A stretch of DNA of 64,000 nucleotides from Megalobrama amblycephala. Its lineage: Eukaryota > Chordata > Actinopteri > Cypriniformes > Xenocyprididae. Both the position numbers and the translations under genes were made by a program. Shown here one piece after another: positions 35,487 to 47,790 of this stretch; positions within the stretch are counted from its first letter, which is position 1, and every line of letters begins with the position of its first letter. The notes below the pieces were generated by a model. It did no database searches and was not told the origin of the DNA. It saw nothing but the letters and a program-made list of their open reading frames with translations. The stretch lies in the NCBI RefSeq assembly GCF_018812025.1, contig NC_063051.1:6201896-6265895 (forward strand), given 5' to 3'.

Positions 35487-36408
35487 ATGGAGAGCTTGCT
35501 GAAAGACGTGGTTCTCTGGCAGTTCAACGACTCCTGGGCGAATTCAAGCAGGGGAAACGACAGCAGAGGATTGAACCAAACAGTAAACCCTCTCAAGCGC
35601 AATGAAGAAGTGGCTAAAGTCGAAGTAACCGTCCTTGTGTGTATTCTGCTGCTGGCGCTCGCCGGCAACGTGTGCGTCCTTGTGGCTATCCAGACGAGTA
35701 AACACGGTCAATCGCGGATGTACTATTTTATGAAACACCTGAGCATTGCTGACCTGGTGGTGGCGGTTTTTCAAGTTCTCCCCCAACTTATCTGGGACAT
35801 CACCTTTCGCTTTTATGGACCAGACTTTCTATGCCGTCTGGTGAAGTACCTACAGGTGGTTGGCATGTTCGCGTCCACTTACATGCTCGTGCTGATGTCT
35901 ATAGACAGATGTATGGCTATATGTCAGCCTCTACGATCCTTGCGCCGTCGTAAGGACCGTTTTTACGTTTTGGCCTCTTGGATTATAAGCCTGCTCTTCA
36001 GTTTACCACAGGTTTACATCTTCTCTCTCAGAGAAGTGGGTGATGGGGTTTTCGACTGCTGGGGGGATTTTGTTCAGCCCTGGGGCGCAAAGGCTTACGT
36101 CACATGGATTAGTCTCACCATCTATATCATTCCTGTAGCTATTTTAAGCGTTTGTTATGGACTTATAAGTTATAAAATATGGCAAAACTTTAAGCTGAAG
36201 ACCCGACGCGATCAGTGCCTGTCTCTGACCCCGCGACCAGCCAAGGGCATCGTGCTCTCCCGCGTCAGCAGCGTCAAGCTGATCTCCAAAGCTAAGATCA
36301 GGACGGTGAAAATGACGTTTGTGATCGTCCTGGCTTATATTATCTGCTGGACGCCGTTTTTCTTTGTTCAAATGTGGTCAGCCTGGGATCCAATGGCTCC
36401 AAGAGAAG
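35487..36408 (+). CDS. oxtr: oxtr coding exon 1 (residues 1-307, TM1-TM6)
   Basis: Starts at the ATG at 35487. The next upstream bases, including TTACGCACA just before it, give a fair start context and the N-terminal length matches the family. It ends after the first base of codon 308, and the following GT belongs to the intron. Reading through the donor would add only GSLKFC-type residues and stop at 36428, giving a receptor without TM7. Base composition is clearly more GC-rich than the flanks, as expected for a real exon. Confidence 0.96.
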
Positions 36409-39400
36409 GTTCGTTGAAATTCTGTTGATCAACAGGTCATAAAATGTGTCAAATACATGTTGTGCATAAACATTGGTAATGAAATGTATTGTTATATCAC
36501 TAGTAAAACATCACTTATATCAAATTACATATGTAATACAATTTATTTTTAAGAAATATGATACTAGCACACTTTTCAAGCGAATATTTAAACAAAAAAT
36601 TACTTGGGTTGATATTTGGCTATCTAATGCAATGAAAATTATACATTTTGAAGTGTCCAGATGTTCCAACAGTCATGGAAAACCTGGAAATAACAGGGAA
36701 TTTGACAAAATCACGAATATATATTGTATACAGAAATTTCTATATGCTTTTCTTTTTAGTTATGCACTGTAAAAAGGAATTGACGGTTTAACTTAAAAAA
36801 ATGTAAGTTGCCGGGTTGCCTTAATTTTGAGTTCATTGAAATTAAAAATTTGCGTTAATACAATGAAGGTGATTGGTCTAATCAACAGAAAATCAAAATA
36901 TTATGTTATCTGAACCACATTAATTATAGTTGATTTGACAAAAGAAAAAATGTTGTGATAACTAATCATTTTTTAAAACCCTTATAAACAACTGGTATGA
37001 CATCATGGAATTTCATTGGGAACCCTGGAATACTTGTTGGCCCATGAAGGCAGGCCTTGATCTTGCCCTCAAACAGTAATAAAAACCATTAACATCCATA
37101 TAATCTGTAGGTTATGCAACTTTGTTCTATGAGTTTCAAATAGCTTGAGTAATATATTATATGGCAATACAACAAGATGTTTCATGTACAAGATGGCAAT
37201 ACAACAAGATGTTTTGTGCTCTCCATTGTAATGGTTTTCTCCCCCACTCCCCTACAGTCATATCTTTTTAACTTCATAAAAATTGTGCTCTAAAACCAAC
37301 TGATAACCATTCCCTCAGAATAAAATATAGACAGAGGAAGATTAAAAAAAAAACAAGTCTTGGAATAGCGGTTCAAAGCTTAAACACCCTCAGGTGGTTT
37401 TGGTAAAGTAAATGTAGCGTGACATCAAAGGAGTCCTGCCTTATCCTGACTAGATCCTTAGGAGTGTAATTTCCATGTAATTTCATAACATAATTTGTGA
37501 GGAGGTCCTGTGCTGTTATCAAACCCTCAAGGCCGAAATGAAGACACCTGCGAGGTATCCATATGCTACATATTTTCTTTTCCCACCCCTTTTCTGTATT
37601 ACTTCTCCACAGTAAAGTTAGAGGGGTGAAAATTAGTGCAATCTAAGTTACTATTCAAGATGCTAAATGCGTAAAAAGTGGGCTGCGAAAGATTACATCG
37701 AAAATGTGGATTCAGAGTTTTGATTTGAATTTAAAACCTGGAAATGAACAATGGTTTTTGAAAAAAGAAAACAAAGAAACTATTTATTCTTCTGCACTAT
37801 TTTTTTTAGGAATGCACAATGGAAGTATATTTTCACTAGTGTTCCCAGACTTTTGGACCTCATTGTAATTTAAATGTAAACAGTACAGAGGTTTCAAATC
37901 ATGTTTAAAGGAACAGATGAGAGATTTTATTAAAATAGACTGTCTTATGAAACACTGTAATAAGATGACACTTATGCCTTCTCAAAGTCTGGACTTTAAA
38001 TTTATATTATATAATATAAAAAAAATTATATAATAACCATCATAGCTGAAATACAATTATCTAGGACAATACATTTAAAATAATCGCTCCAATAGGCATT
38101 GAAAGGACAATAGAGATCAAATTAGATGTTAAAATCTCACATAAAAAAGCTCATCCAAAAATGAGCTACTTTTATAATTGTATGATAATTTTTTTTCATT
38201 ACTTATTATTTTAATCATTACTATGCTCATGTCTTTCAGTCTGTGAATTGAATTTTTTCCCCTGTGAAACAGAATCTGCATGAAGCCCTTCTTTAATGGC
38301 AGATTACATTGACCATGGTTTTTCATTTTTGAGTGAACAATTAATTGAATTTATAAAGGTGCACATCCACCCCCTATCACTATTTATCAATCCATCATAT
38401 AAACTTATTTCAGACTTATTTTAGAAACAATTCTAAATCTCTTTTTTTTTTTCTTTTTTTTTTGAAAATGACTCAGTTTGCAGATCTTGACCCGACAGAA
38501 ACTCTCATTCTGCTGTCTTTGTTCAGTGATGATTTTCAGAGGATTGACTGTGTAATAAATACACAGATTTAGATGACCATAGACATCATTGTCCATTTCA
38601 GTTTATTAGCCAATAACATTATGAAACCTTAGGAAGAACTCTTAGGATCATGATTTTTATGCCTCTTGAGAAAGATTTTTCTCAGAAACATTATTAAAAG
38701 TTATGGCAACATTTTTCAATTTTAGGACTTGGCTATAGAAGGAGTTATGGATTATGGTCCTATCAGGACCTGGGTACCAGCTTCTTCTTGCCACTAGATA
38801 GCAATTTGTTTTTCCATTTATTTCACATTGTGCCACCAGCAATTTTAGAGCATCAGCTTGGACATAACATCTCACAGAAAATAAGTAAATGATAAAGAAT
38901 ACTGTAAGTAAATAATGACATTAAGTTTTGCCTTTGGTAAATAATGTCATCAGAAACATTTTAAATACAGTAAATGAGTGGTATTTTGGTGGTGCAAGAT
39001 GAAATTTGAGTGATTTTTCCTTGTGCAATTTAGTCAGTGTCATTATGTAAATTTTAAAATACTCTAAATGTTATAAAAAATATCTACACTGTAAAAAAAA
39101 AATCCCAGTAAAATTTATGGTAAAAAACCGGCAGCTATGGTTGCCAGAACTTTACCGTAAAAAATACAGTAGCAATGTAAAAAAAAATCTGTTAAATTTA
39201 TGGTAAAATAACGTATTTCATTAACTGATTAATTAATTAATTATTAATTTACCAACCTAATGAAGTACTAATATCTGTTTTGTACCTTTATAATACACTG
39301 ACAGTCACCAAACACAGTGGTAATAAGAGTCACATGATGAATCAAAGTTCATCACAAGCAGATTTTCCACAAGCTGAGAAGGACAACACTAACATATAGA

Positions 39401-39852
39401 AGGTGGTGCACACAGTGTCATTCACACACACACTAAACACCATCATGGTAACATGCATGAAATTTTAAAAATGCAATAAACATTAATTTAACAACATTAG
39501 ATGTAACATAAAACCCTAATGTACATAACTAATTAGAAAAAAATGAGAAAAACTAAGAAGAAACAGAGTTATTTCAACAAACATATCAAATGTGAAGTGT
39601 CACGCAGGGAATTGTGGGAATGTCAATTTACGGTTTTTCACTGTAAATTTTACAATGAATTGTTATTTTTCACTTCCAAAAACTGTACATTTAATGGTAT
39701 TTTACCGTAAAATTACATTAAATGTACCGTTAGATCTATTACATTTATTCACCGTATATAGTACGGAAACTTTCTGTAAACCAATTGACAGTTTTTCACC
39801 GCAGCATTTTTACAGTCTTTTACTGTTAAAATCACGATCATTATTTACAGTG

Positions 39853-39898
<46 letters not shown>

Positions 39899-40261
39899 GG
39901 CATAGTATTGGAAATGCATAGATTTTACATTATCTTTAGTACAATTTTAATCAAGTACATAATGTTCATATTTAATAGTCTCATGACTTGTGTGTTACTA
40001 ACTTTTTCTTTTTTTTTAATCTTGTCTCTAATAGCTATGGCATTTATCATTGCAATGCTTCTGGCCAGTCTCAACAGCTGCTGTAACCCCTGGATCTACA
40101 TGTTTTTCGCTGGTCATCTATTCCGGGATCTCATGCAGCACTGTCTTATGGCATCACACTGTGGCTGTAAGAGGCAATGGAGATCTAAGAGCCAATCAAG
40201 CACTGGTGTAATGAGGAACACGGGCAGCCAGAAGAGTGTGACACAGACCTCTACTACATGA
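35487..40261 (+). CDS. oxtr: Oxytocin (isotocin) receptor, complete two-exon gene, 382 residues
   Basis: Class A G-protein-coupled receptor for the oxytocin family peptide (isotocin in fish). It is expected at the plasma membrane, coupling through Gq to PLC, IP3 and calcium. Exons are 35487-36408 and 40035-40261; the donor is AG|GTTCGT, the acceptor CTAATAG|CT, with a consensus TACTAAC branch point just upstream. Visible landmarks: N-glycosylation sequons at N14, N19, N24 and N30; R38 and E46, equivalent to the peptide-binding R34 and E42 of human OXTR; TM1 N61; TM2 D89; the C116-C191 disulfide pair; K120 and Q123 in TM3; D140-R141-C142 (DRC form of DRY, normal in this family); CWTP at 287-290; NPWIY at 325-329; tail cysteines C344, C350 and C352. 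TM3-ECL2 and the start of TM6 are almost identical to human OXTR, which separates it from V1a, V1b and V2 receptors. Teleosts have two oxtr paralogues and I cannot say which this is. Confidence 0.96.
36768..36985. mobile_element. DNA-transposon fragment in the oxtr intron
   Basis: Starts GCACTGTAAAAAGGAATTGA and continues GTTTAACTTAAAAAAATGTA and GTTGCCGGGTTGCC, phrases of a common cyprinid repeat. The far end is not clear. Confidence 0.45.
39085..39854. mobile_element. 0.77-kb DNA transposon, TACACTGTAAA ... TTTACAGTGTA
   Basis: The left end TACACTGTAAAAAA is mirrored by TTATTTACAGTGTA. Near both ends there are many TTTACCGTAAAA and ATTTATGGTAAA-type motifs in opposing orientation. There is no transposase. 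It ends exactly where the (TCTA)n array begins, about 180 bases before the exon-2 acceptor of oxtr. Confidence 0.82.
39853..39898. repeat. (TCTA)n microsatellite
   Basis: About 11 tandem tetranucleotide units next to the transposon end, about 140 bases upstream of the oxtr exon-2 acceptor. A length-variable marker is likely. Confidence 0.97.
40035..40261 (+). CDS. oxtr: oxtr coding exon 2 (residues 308-382, TM7 and tail)
   Basis: The acceptor is a long T-rich tract ending CTAATAG at 40034. The first codon is completed from exon 1 (G + CT, alanine). It reads [19 protein letters not shown], covering TM7 with the NPWIY motif, then helix 8 with membrane-anchoring cysteines and a Ser/Thr-rich tail ending STT. 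The stop is TGA at 40259-40261. The tail is a little shorter than that of human OXTR (389 residues in all). Confidence 0.96.
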
Positions 40262-40494
40262 GAGAAAGCTGGAATACCTGCAGTTCATATAACTATCATG
40301 GACTCAACACTAAGATAACATAAGCTAAGGAATCATTAATATGATTTTTACAAGTGTGGTGCAGACCTCAGCTACATTAGCCATGCAATCCTCTTCAGCC
40401 TAAAATGTATCTTTACAAAAGTAATGCTTGACGTGTAGCAGTCAGGAACCATTTACTGTACATCTATATATCCATGCGTTCTCCAAACCGCTCA

Positions 40495-40830
40495 AGGTCC
40501 GTTCACACCAAGAATGATAAGTATAAAAATTTTGATAACTACATTAGCGTCCACACCACTGGACGATATAGTTCTGTTTATTAAGTTTTGTCATCAGCCA
40601 CTTTAAAAGCTCAAGCTCTTTAAAGCAGGATGGATTCTGATTGGCTGTCATTATTTTTGTTATTCACCATGTGGAAAAATTTTTTTTTTCTGAATGTGAT
40701 TCCAATTATATTGCTTCTCTGTGCCATTATTGTTGTAGTTGTAGGACTATTCTTTTATATTTAGAATGAGTTTTAGAACTATATCTTTATTGTTATAATT
40801 ATAGTTATCATCCTTGGTGTGATCAGGCCT
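40495..40830. mobile_element. MITE-like DNA transposon, AAGGTCCGTTCACACCAAGA ends
   Basis: The left end AAGGTCCGTTCACACCAAGA and right end TTATCATCCTTGGTGTGATC followed by AGGCCTTT are imperfect terminal inverted repeats. There is no coding capacity. It probably lies within transcribed 3' UTR sequence of oxtr. Confidence 0.75.
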
Positions 40831-41250
40831 TTATCCTCTGTTGGGTCACAAGAGCAGTTTACCTTTGTATGCTTAAAGAAACAGTTCACCAAAAAATGAA
40901 ATTTCTGTCACTATTTATTCACCCTCATGTCCTTCTAAACCTGTATGCTGTACTTTTTCTGCGGAACACAAGAATTTTCACACAATTAACAGAATTTTGC
41001 TTTTGGATGAAATTAATTCTGTTTAAAAGGGTTCAGATATATAAAAGTGGAGGTAATGGAGTGATGCTGGATGGAGAATTCTCGCAACAATTAATTAAGC
41101 GGCTGTTTGTATTTTGCATGTATGAGTTATGAAGCTCCTGGTAAACTTACCAACTCCATTAAACTGCCTGAGACCTGGTACAAAAAAGTCTTTGATTTCA
41201 GACTTTATATTTTCAGATCAAGCGTTCTGGACATATGTAGTGACTATCTG

Positions 41251-41256
41251 AATAAA
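41251..41256 (+). terminator. oxtr: Candidate polyadenylation signal for oxtr
   Basis: AATAAA about 1.0 kb after the stop codon. A second AATAAA at 42598-42603 is followed by GT-rich sequence (CTTTGTGTT about 20 bases on) and would give a longer 2.3-kb 3' UTR. Confidence 0.35.
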
Positions 41257-42597
41257 AACTCTTGAAGAGACAAAGGCCACTGGTTATTTCACAGTTAACA
41301 GGGAGAAAAGGACATTTAAAGTTTAACTTTGCTTTTTATTGTTACATTGTCTGTATGTAAGAAGACAAGCAGTAAAGCACAGTACAGTACAGTGCTTGTA
41401 CTTTCGCATTTTTGTATCTCCATCGGACAGTTGGATCAACAGAGGATTATTAACAGAACAGTTATTGTAACGGTAGCCTTTTTAATCACTGAAAATTGTA
41501 TCGTTCTTTGTCTACATTATGGTAAAAAAATGGAACACTATGGCAACTGCTTTCTTACCTGTACACGAAAGTAACTCACTAAACATTTAATCTTTGAATT
41601 CACAACACAAGTTGACATCACTGTGACTAAAAGTTTGTTAAGAAGTATTTCCTTCTAAAGCAAGGTTGCTTGTGACTGGTAAGCATATCCATGGTGGGAG
41701 TGACATTGGACTGGAACATGCTTAGTGCATTATGGGTATTGAAGTTTTCTCTTGTCAGGTAGCACCCTTTTTTTTTTTTTGCCTTTCTATTGTATAGGCA
41801 GCCACATTTTATTGAAAACTACCCCTTTAACCAAGTAAATACACTGCAATGAAATACAGCATTTGACCTGTTGATTGTATCTTTCTTCACTTTTGCCATA
41901 TCAGCACATTTCATTCTAGTATATGAAGGTATTAACCACACTTTATGAAGTACAGTAAGTAACAAATATCATAAATTCAAAATGATAACTTTTTCTTATT
42001 GTGTGTGAATGTGTGTACAAGAAGGAATAACTTTTTGTTTTTATTTTTTGAAGAGGAACAGTTCGCCCAAATTGAAAATATTAACATTCTTTCAAACTCA
42101 TTTTATTTTCTCTTCATTCGTGAATCACAAAATCAAGGATTTTGAGTAACTTGGGTGATATATTCTTCTTAAGCCATGCAATAGTTTTCCTTATAGGAAC
42201 AGACATGTCAAATGTCATTTGCAGTCGCGTATGTTCAAACCAGACGTGTCGTGAGTTTGAATATGCATGCACACAAGTGAGATCTAAGAGCTATAGGGGT
42301 TACAGTACATGCATAACATCTACAATTTAAAGCTTTTGCAAGGATTTAGAAGACTTTGAGTAGCCTATATATATAGTGTATTACTCGTATTGACTTTTGG
42401 GGTGCCTTCGTGAAGCCTGACAACATCATGTAACACAATATGTTTTCTTCATAAAGTATAGAAAAGAGCAGCTCAGAGATTAGAGAGAAGGCATATGGAT
42501 TTGGATGTGAGGGTAAGTAAATTATGAATTTTTTGTGATGTTCCCACATCATTATTTTGACTGTAAATAAGACTGTCACTGTGATTCATTTGAAAAC

Positions 42598-42603
42598 AAT
42601 AAA
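42598..42603 (+). terminator. Alternative, distal polyadenylation signal
   Basis: AATAAA followed within 30 bases by TTTGTGTTATA, a U/GU-rich downstream element. This could be a distal oxtr cleavage site or chance. Confidence 0.25.
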
Positions 42604-43387
42604 ATCTTATTTATTAAACATCTTTGTGTTATAACAACTGTGGATGTGGATATGAATGAAAATGATCATTTGTTGATGGAAAATATATATGCTTCTTGTA
42701 TGACAACCTTTTCAACTGATTTCAAATTTGAACACTCACTGACAAAACAATCAATTTCAAATTTGACACCAGGCATGGAGCATCAAAGAAGTCATTCCAG
42801 TTTTCTTATACCAATGAGAAGATGTGAGCCCACATAAATAAGAGTCAATTATTCTCATGAAACCAATCAGTTATTTTTCAAGAACGGAAGAATACAGCTT
42901 TCTATTTGTTGAAAGAAATGGCATTGCCATGCAATTAAAACTGGGATGAAACGAGTCACGTATTTGGATTTGGAAAAAATTTAAAACTAACTTGGTTCAT
43001 GAACAACCTGCACTTTTTAATTATAAATTATCTAATATAACCACTTCACACAAATCCATAAGTCATATTTTCAAAGTCTAACTGGGGACGGAAGCACATT
43101 AAAACCTCATTATAAATCTGTGAATGTACTAAAAGTTTAAATTGAAGGAGTTCCTTTGGTAAAAATCAGATTAAGCAATATTATAAATTATCTCACAGAT
43201 AATTAGACAAACTCTTGAGCCAAATGATGAATCGTCTGTCACAGTATATGATTTCCAATCTCTCTCTCTCTCTCTCTCAAAAAACTGTCCTGTATGGTCT
43301 AAAAACCTCACTGATTACAAATGAATACATACTGACACCTAGTGTTTCAAAAAAATTTTTACAGCAAGTTTAAAAAAAAAAAAAAAT
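42604..43387. other. Intergenic DNA, no gene seen
   Basis: AT-rich, with a (TC)n tract at about 43258-43278. No exon recognised. Confidence 0.4.
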
Positions 43388-43680
43388 ACACTCCTGTTCA
43401 AAAGTTTGGGTTAGGTAAGATTTTTCAATGTTTTCAATGAAGTTTCATTCATATGCTTACCAAGGCAGCATTTATTGGATCAAAAATACATAAAAACAGT
43501 AATATGATGAAACATTTCTTTCAATGCTGAAAACAGTTGTGCTGCTTTTTGTGGAAACCGTGATTATTTGAAATGGAAATCTTTTATTAATGTCTTTACT
43601 GCGACTTTGTAATGCATCCTTCCTGAATAAAAGTATTAATTTCCTTTAAAAAAAACCTTACTGACCCCAATGGTAATATA
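43388..43680. mobile_element. Copy of the CACTCCTGTTCAAAAGTTTG repeat family
   Basis: The left end ACACTCCTGTTCAAAAGTTT, the middle GTTGTGCTGCTTTTTGTGGA and the right part AATGCATCCTTCCTGAATAA belong to the same family as the 57.5-kb copy, with an internal deletion. Confidence 0.75.
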
Positions 43681-43915
43681 TATTTACAGCCTACAGCCTT
43701 TTTTAAAAACACAATATCAATGACTATAATGTCTAGCCACTTAATTTATTTCACCTTCACTGTGTTACAAAACTGAGCTCTTTTCTTGACTGTGGCATTA
43801 TGACATTCCTCTTCTTTTTTTGTTGAAACTGTGGCCACTGTACTGCTTACATTAGGTTGAACCCTCTGTTCTCTGTTTCATAACATGATTAATTAGAGTA
43901 GCGCTCATCTCATTT

Positions 43916-44117
43916 GAGCCTCTTCAGTATCGCTCCCTCTCAACACTCCTCTTCTACCCTTCCTTTCTGCTCACCTCTCCTCTTGCTCTTTCAATGCCTA
44001 CCACTCTCGCTCGCCCAGCTTCCTACATCTCTGCTATTTCTCTCCCTTCATCTCTTTTCCCTCCTCCGCTCTTCACCTCTTCCCTGTCCTTTTCCTCTAC
44101 CCACTCCACTCTTCTGA
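43916..44117. repeat. 200-bp polypyrimidine-rich, non-tandem tract
   Basis: The + strand is strongly C/T-biased for about 200 bases without a fixed repeat unit, so the other strand is purine-rich. The 67-codon frame across it (Leu/Ser/Pro-rich) is a compositional by-product and not a gene. Confidence 0.8.
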
Positions 44118-44219
44118 AATATCAAAGTTGCTGCCTCCAAGTTTTAAAAACACACAAAGAGCAAGCTAGGACATCTTGCCTATTTTTACCACACCTGCAC
44201 TGATGCTTAATTTTCTGTC

Positions 44220-46250
44220 ATGTCGCTGACTCTAGTGCGTTCACACTTGTCATGTTTGGTTTGATTAAAACGAACACCTGTGCGATTGCTTATGCGGTTC
44301 ATTTGAACATGTGTGAAAGCTGCCATCCGAACCCTGGTGCGCAACAAACAAGCGGACCGAGACCGCTGAATAGATGGGTCTCGGGGGACTTTCACACTCA
44401 GTAGCTTGTTTACCCACCAGGCAAAGCAATTGGAGTAGAAATAATTTTAAAGTTGATTTTAACCTACAATATTAATGTAGTACCAACTGATCCATGTATA
44501 TTTTACAGCATTAGTTGAGAGATTTTTTTTCTTAAGAAAATTTGCCATGTACTGTACCTTATATACAGTATATCCAAAATAACTGTTATTGAATCGAATT
44601 GCATAACTACTGTATGATGAAAGACTGGCAGGAAATGGTGCAAAACAGAAAACAAAGTCAAAACAGGATGATATTGTGACATACTGGTAAGCCTAATCTT
44701 TCCATTACTGATAATAATAGCTGCAACCTGCACTCTTAAATGTGCATTGAAAATTGCCAGCTGACAAACCCCCGGGAACGCGTTCGCGGGCCGCCCGTCC
44801 CGGAGATTTGCTTAGGGCCCCCAATAACCTACACACGCCCCTGTTCACACTGGGCTCGTTTGCTGCGGTCCAAGCCCGGGCGTGATTGTTCCAGGTGCCT
44901 CTCGCAGAGTTGGTCGGGTTTCACACTCAAATTGACCCTGTGTCTCAATCAGCTCCCTAGTTCAGTAGTCAGGGCACTGACCAGGGAGTCGGCCATTTTA
45001 AGGGCTGTCTCAATCGCAGAATCCTTCCAGGGCACTGAAACGGTCGCTCCCTGAAAAGTCCCACAATGCACCGTGAAAACCAGGGAGCATCGATGCTCAC
45101 TATGCTCCCTTAACGGAAGTTCTGAAGCGCGAAACTTGAATCACGTGAGCCAACTCACTACACATAACGATACGCGATAGATGTTTTTAAAAATACAAAC
45201 TGTTATTTTATTATATTTCAGCATAAACATACATCGCTAGACAGGTAATGAACATAATCTAGCTAACATTTATAATTTATTCACGGCTGAAATGTTGCAC
45301 GTATATGTAACAAGCAAATAATTAATCATAATGTACTTTAAATAACATTACAAGTAATGTCAGAAAATATCAGCTCTGTTGTTGTTCATAAATACCAGTA
45401 GTGATGTTGTACAATGAGGACGTTGTCACGTCGCCGGAAATAGAGTCATAAGTGTCCCAATGTGTAGTAAACAAGCATCTTTTACTGTCCTTATCAGTGC
45501 CCGAATTCGTGTTCACGATATACTGATTCACGAGCTCGGGAGCTATAGGGAACTGATTGAGACACACCCTCGAACCCTGGTGTGTTTGCGTTCGTCTTAC
45601 GTCATCACAGACGTGCAAGGCGCATGACAGAAAACAGAACGCGGGTCAATAAATTATGTTTTTTTATTTTTTTTTATTAATGTGCTGCTATTATGTGCAG
45701 CAGAGTAAACGACACTTGTGTTTACTGTACGTGCGCCACATGTAGACGGTTTTCCGCTGTTTGCAAGCAGCCTATTTTGAGGAGACAGACGATTGCCATT
45801 CATTTGGCACTCTGATTGCACTCGCAAAGCGCGAATATACTGCAAGCTAACTCTCGCTCGAATCCAAGATAAAATCATCAACACTATCATCTCTTACATG
45901 TGTTTTAAGTCAATACATTACAATCGGCGAAAATGCATGCGCAGGTTACTTACTTCCTGAACAAGTGCGTGTTGCTTTCATATTCACGGGAACCGTGGCA
46001 CAGTTTGAGTGCAACCGAACTCAGACCACCTCCTTCAGGTACTCGGGTTTGCATGACAGCTTTCACATTAGAGATTTTTCATGCGAACCGCGTAGCCTAC
46101 TGTTTCGAACTAAAGTGCCAGTGTGAAAGCCCCCTCGGTCTGCTTCCAAACGAACTCTGGTTTGGTTCGAATAATATATGAACGCAACACGGACCAAAGA
46201 CATGTAAACGAACAAAAAAAAGGAAGACCCTAAAAAGGACAGAACCCTCA
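44220..46250. mobile_element. About 2-kb degenerate DNA transposon carrying nested elements
   Basis: The left part reads GTGCGTTCACACTTGTCATG, TTTGGTTTGATTAAAACGAA, GCGGACCGAGACC and ACTTTCACACTC. The right part reads, in the opposite orientation, AGTGTGAAAGCCCCCTCGGT, CTGGTTTGGTTCG and GAACGCAACACGGACCAAAG. The inner block at about 44840-44938 and 45570-45650 (TTCACACTGGGCTCGTTTGC) is interrupted by the 44940-45565 element. No transposase was recognised. The boundaries are approximate. Confidence 0.6.
44940..45565. mobile_element. 626-bp transposon, longer relative of the 9.7-kb MITE
   Basis: The ends GTGTCTCAATC and GATTGAGACAC are perfect inverted repeats, continued by CAGCTCCCTAG and CTATAGGGAACT. 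ACCCT flanks both sides (44935-44939 and 45566-45570), a candidate target-site duplication. The interior has a second GCTGTCTCAATCGCAGAATC start near 45004 and no intact transposase. Confidence 0.85.
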
Positions 46251-47790
46251 CATATATCGGGTTTTCTCGTCATAGTCGCGCGTTTGCCACAGGCACCAGA
46301 CGCGCATCTTCGCGCAGTCACGGCAGATCGTTTGTGTGTGTGACGGAGGGATTCCCGCCGCTGTTTTGATTCCTTTACACATTTTAAAAGCGCTTCACGA
46401 GTTCCCAGCTGGCCAAAATACCATTATATGCAGGCTACACACACACAACAAATGCATTTATCTCATACAATAAGGACTGCCCGATGGCCCAAGGCCAGTG
46501 TGAACGACGCTCGGGACAGTAGACGGAAAGGTCGCTTGCCCGATCGGGCCAGTGCTGTAGGGTGTGCGATATATATCGTCTATGATATTGTAATTGTTGA
46601 TTTAACGATCTGATATTATCGATTATGTCCCTCACTTTACAAAAAACAAACAAAAAAAACACCCATTGAGTGCACGCATACACTATGTGATGTAGTCTAG
46701 TAGGTTAGACTAGAGCGCGTGCATATTTAGATGCACGCATTCACTGCGTGATTTAGTCAATTAAAATACATTTAGAATGCCCCAGAATTCAAGTTAAGGG
46801 GCAAAAATGCCCCTGTATACATTTCATATTTATATAATTTAATATAGTTAACCAATAGTACACAAAGCGCAGTTTTTCTCCAAATAGGCCTATTAGCATG
46901 ATTACAAATGTGATATTGATTTTATTCAGCATGCAGTTTAATGAACAAGAAGTTAATATCAAGTGACTTACATTTTACACACCAAATCATCTGTTTCGCT
47001 GTATTTCGCCAACGAAAATAGTTCCAAAGTCCACAGAATTGTTTTGCGTCTCTGAGCAACACTTCCTGAATGAATCAGCCGTTTGAATGAATCGGTTGAA
47101 TCTCAATGATTCGCTCATTAACAGTGATTCACTGCCACCTGCTGGCGGGTTTAATTTCACATTTAAAGTGTCTTCATTTTTTTAAATAATTTCAAGTAAC
47201 ATTATTTAACGTTTTATATTTTTAACATTAAAAACATTTTTATGCATCTGTAACTGCTCTTGACTGATTAACTTTAATAAAGTTTAATCTATAGTTATAT
47301 ATTTAGCTATACATTAGATTACAATTTCTGTACCTGGAAATCTAGTTTAAACCTACATGAAAAACTTGAAAAGCACAATTTATTTAATTTATATGTTTGT
47401 TCTGTTGTATTTATTTGTGCTATTACTCGTAATTTGATTATTTGTTATTATTTTATTACTGTTTATTTGTAACAATATTTAAAATATAAGTGAGTTAATC
47501 TAATAGCTTTTGGTGTCATAAACCTATTTATTGAGGTTAAATGTAACAAAGACAACGAAAACAATAACTATGCTATTTTATAGGCCCATTCTCTTGTCTT
47601 TTACTTTTTTTCATTTTTTGTTGTGGGGCCAGTGAAAATTCTGGCAGGCAAGTAAAAATTGGGCCAGTAGAAAAAATCCTTAGCGTTGAGCCCTGGGAAG
47701 TGATTTTGTTTAAAGGTTACTAGAATTATCATAATATTTATCATATTTATCATAATAAATACTGCAATATTCCATAAAAACAATAAATTC
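46251..47790. other. Intergenic DNA with repeat remnants, no gene seen
   Basis: 46480-46660 contains GCCCGATCGGGCCAGTGCTG and GGGTGTGCGATATATATCGT, a common fish repeat start. About 47050-47150 holds a GAATGAATCGGTTGAATCTC-type repeat, and about 47620-47700 a GGGGCCAGTGAAAATTCTGG stretch. The remainder is AT-rich and uninformative. Confidence 0.4.

Larger units (their letters stand above)
36409..40034 (+). other. oxtr: oxtr intron (3.6 kb)
   Basis: It lies in the loop between TM6 and TM7 with phase 1, the same position as in other vertebrate OXTR genes. It contains a transposon fragment at 36768-36985, a complete ACACTGTAAA-type element at 39085-39854 and a (TCTA)n tract shortly before the acceptor. 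The 37.0-39.0 kb part shows no recognised repeat or exon. A T-rich run lies near 38442-38463. Confidence 0.85.
40262..41256 (+). other. oxtr: Likely oxtr 3' UTR
   Basis: Non-coding sequence downstream of the stop codon. It includes a MITE at about 40495-40830 and a fragment of the TTCACCAAAAAATGAAATTT repeat from about 40870. The first AATAAA downstream of the stop is at 41251-41256, inside ATCTGAATAAAAACTC. The extent is inferred from this signal only. Confidence 0.45.

Noticed and set aside
36409..36428. Reading oxtr exon 1 through to the stop at 36428 as a complete 313-residue protein
   Set aside because: It would lack TM7 and the NPWIY motif. The donor GTTCGT and the second exon with TM7 at 40035 give a complete receptor.
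39592..39921. 109-codon frame ending in repeated LSIY residues
   Set aside because: Derived from a DNA transposon end plus the TCTA microsatellite inside the oxtr intron.
43914..44203. Leu/Ser/Pro-rich frames of 67 and 69 codons
   Set aside because: These are compositional products of the polypyrimidine tract; two overlapping frames are open at once, with no family similarity.
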